Made by a program: the position numbers and the translations under genes. This document shows, piece by piece, positions 7,733 to 8,537 of a stretch of DNA of 8,537 nucleotides. The stretch lies in assembly GCA_946887155.1 (NCBI GenBank), contig CAMPKM010000101.1, positions 1-8,537 of the forward strand. The letters are read 5' to 3'. This stretch comes from an uncultured Gemmatimonadota bacterium. Lineage in GTDB: Bacteria > Gemmatimonadota > Gemmatimonadetes > Gemmatimonadales > Gemmatimonadaceae. Below the pieces are notes generated by a model, which worked only from the letters and a program-made list of their open reading frames with translations, had not been told where the DNA came from and ran no database searches. Every line of letters begins with the position of its first letter. Within the stretch, counting starts at the first letter, position 1.

Positions 7733-7819
7733 CTGGAGACTTGCTCGTTATGCGTACGGGCTGCTTCGTGATTCCGGACCAGGGAGACAACCCGGATGTT
7801 TCGAGCCGGCTCCTCGCTT
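7733..7819. other. Convergent intergenic gap without a convincing terminator
   Basis: These 87 bases separate the kinase gene from the oppositely oriented receptor gene. They contain a perfect 10-base palindrome, GAGCCGGCTC at 7803-7812, and a weak hairpin option (CGAG 7802-7805 pairing with CTCG 7813-7816, followed by CTTT). Neither has a long stem plus T-run, so intrinsic termination for either strand is not supported. Rho-dependent termination or overlapping 3' ends are possible. Confidence 0.5.
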
Positions 7820-8537
7820 TCAGAATCGATATTGAATCCGGCTCAGGACCAGGCGACCAAGCCTGGGCGTGCCGGCGAATTCGTAGTGGCGGTGATCGAG
7901 CAGGTTGGACGCCGTGATCGACCAGGTGATCCCTCTCGTCGACGGCAGCTCCCAGGAAATGCCCGCATCCACGAGCGCATAGCTCGAAACGTCGCGGCGG
8001 AACACGCCGGCGTGTACCGGGAATCCGTTCACCCACCGCACGCGCAGGTTACTCGTCAGGCCACGGCGTGGACTGAACCCGGTGAACGAAACCGTTGCCT
8101 TGTGTCGTGGGGCATTCAGCGGGACTTCGTTGATGCCGTCGATGTCCTTGGCGGGAAAGAGGTTCCTGTTCAGGTGCGAGTAGGTGACCGCCATGCTGGC
8201 CCATGACGCGATGTCGGTACTGGCACCGACATCGACGCCCCAGACGTCGACCTGGCCGGCATTGCGGTAGCTGAGCGCGATATCGTCAGGTCCGACCAGT
8301 TCCTGGTCAGGTTGCACGGTCCCCAGCGGCAGTTGGGCAAATCCGCCAGCCAGTCCGGCTGCGACCTGCGCCGCGTTGGGGACGCCGGCCTCGGTGAAGA
8401 CACCGGTCAGGTACGTCGTCAGGCTCGGCGCGTCGAGGAAAACGTTAGGCGTCACCGGCGCGAGAAAAACGAAGTCGCGCCGCCGTTGGGTCCAAACGTC
8501 GGCGGTCAGCGATACCTTTCCCGCCACGAGTCCCTTG
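7820..8537 (-). CDS. TonB-dependent outer-membrane receptor, C-terminal part (5' end beyond window)
   Basis: The minus-strand frame is open from the right edge to the stop at 7822-7820, giving 238 residues. It shows alternating polar/aromatic beta-strand segments typical of a TonB-dependent receptor barrel: GKVSLTADVWTQRRRDF, then YRNAGQVDVWGVDVGAS, then MAVTYSHLNRNLF. The last strands are YALVDAGISWEL, ITWSITASNLLDHRHYEF and a final GRLVLSRIQYRF. The terminal Phe is the classic signal for outer-membrane barrel insertion by the Bam complex. The YRN-G-VDVWGVD pattern resembles the large receptors abundant in Acidobacteriota, which often carry an N-terminal carboxypeptidase-regulatory-like domain; that part is outside the window. 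The GTG at 8527 is an internal Val codon, not a start. The substrate cannot be told from this part. It is convergent with the operon, so shared regulation is not implied. Confidence 0.9.
   Translation of the reverse strand, partial: KGLVAGKVSLTADVWTQRRRDFVFLAPVTPNVFLDAPSLTTYLTGVFTEAGVPNAAQVAAGLAGGFAQLPLGTVQPDQELVGPDDIALSYRNAGQVDVWGVDVGASTDIASWASMAVTYSHLNRNLFPAKDIDGINEVPLNAPRHKATVSFTGFSPRRGLTSNLRVRWVNGFPVHAGVFRRDVSSYALVDAGISWELPSTRGITWSITASNLLDHRHYEFAGTPRLGRLVLSRIQYRF

Noticed and set aside
7849..7866. Perfect 6-base hairpin (CCAGGC / GCCTGG with 6-base loop)
   Set aside because: It lies inside the last codons of the receptor gene, is short and has no T-run. It is not a credible terminator on either strand.
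7750..7917. Small plus-strand open frame starting at ATG 7750 after the kinase gene
   Set aside because: It has no ribosome binding site and no motif, and most of it is antisense to the receptor gene, whose C-terminal signature is clear.
1..8537. CRISPR arrays, tRNA/rRNA genes, insertion sequences or phage genes
   Set aside because: No regularly spaced repeats, no transposase or integrase motifs, no terminal inverted repeats and no structural RNA signatures were seen; nearly every base is in one of five protein-coding genes.

Overview
The window is GC-rich, densely coding DNA with G/C-dominated third codon positions, from a free-living bacterium. The TonB-dependent receptor end, the kinase-ATPase-repeat protein and the overall style fit Acidobacteriota (Vicinamibacteria-like) best. 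That placement is an inference from protein style, not from a marker gene.

Bases 1-7732 hold four tightly packed plus-strand genes that look like the distal part of one operon whose promoter lies left of the window. They are: (i) the 3' part of a gene of the HFARW family (1-738); (ii) its divergent paralogue (731-1324), with starts and stops overlapping by 8 bases; (iii) a 909-residue protein (1330-4059) that fuses an N-terminal dye-decolorizing (DyP-type) haem peroxidase to a C-terminal cytochrome P450; and (iv) a 1227-residue protein kinase / STAND-type ATPase / helical-repeat protein (4049-7732). Gene iv starts with TTG inside the end of the peroxidase-P450 gene. Junctions of -8, +5 and -11 bases imply co-transcription and probably translational coupling.

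Bases 7820-8537 hold, on the opposite strand, the C-terminal part of a TonB-dependent outer-membrane receptor whose 5' end lies beyond the right edge. It converges on the operon across an 87-base gap.

The unusual content is the operon. One polypeptide carries two unrelated haem enzymes: a DyP peroxidase with its GXXDG motif, proximal His and distal Arg region, and a P450 with ExxR and the Cys ligand loop. The P450 I-helix reads A-I-I-P-T-T, so the usual Asp/Glu before the Thr is a Pro. In known P450 families, loss of that acid goes with enzymes that use peroxides or hydroperoxides instead of O2 plus a reductase. The architecture recalls the fungal peroxidase-P450 oxylipin synthases (PpoA type), but with a different peroxidase fold. 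A working hypothesis is a two-step oxidation or rearrangement of a hydrophobic, perhaps lipid, substrate. The paired HFARW proteins would be partner, substrate-handling or membrane-associated subunits, and the kinase/ATPase a signalling component. Substrate, product and the role of the HFARW proteins cannot be read from the sequence.
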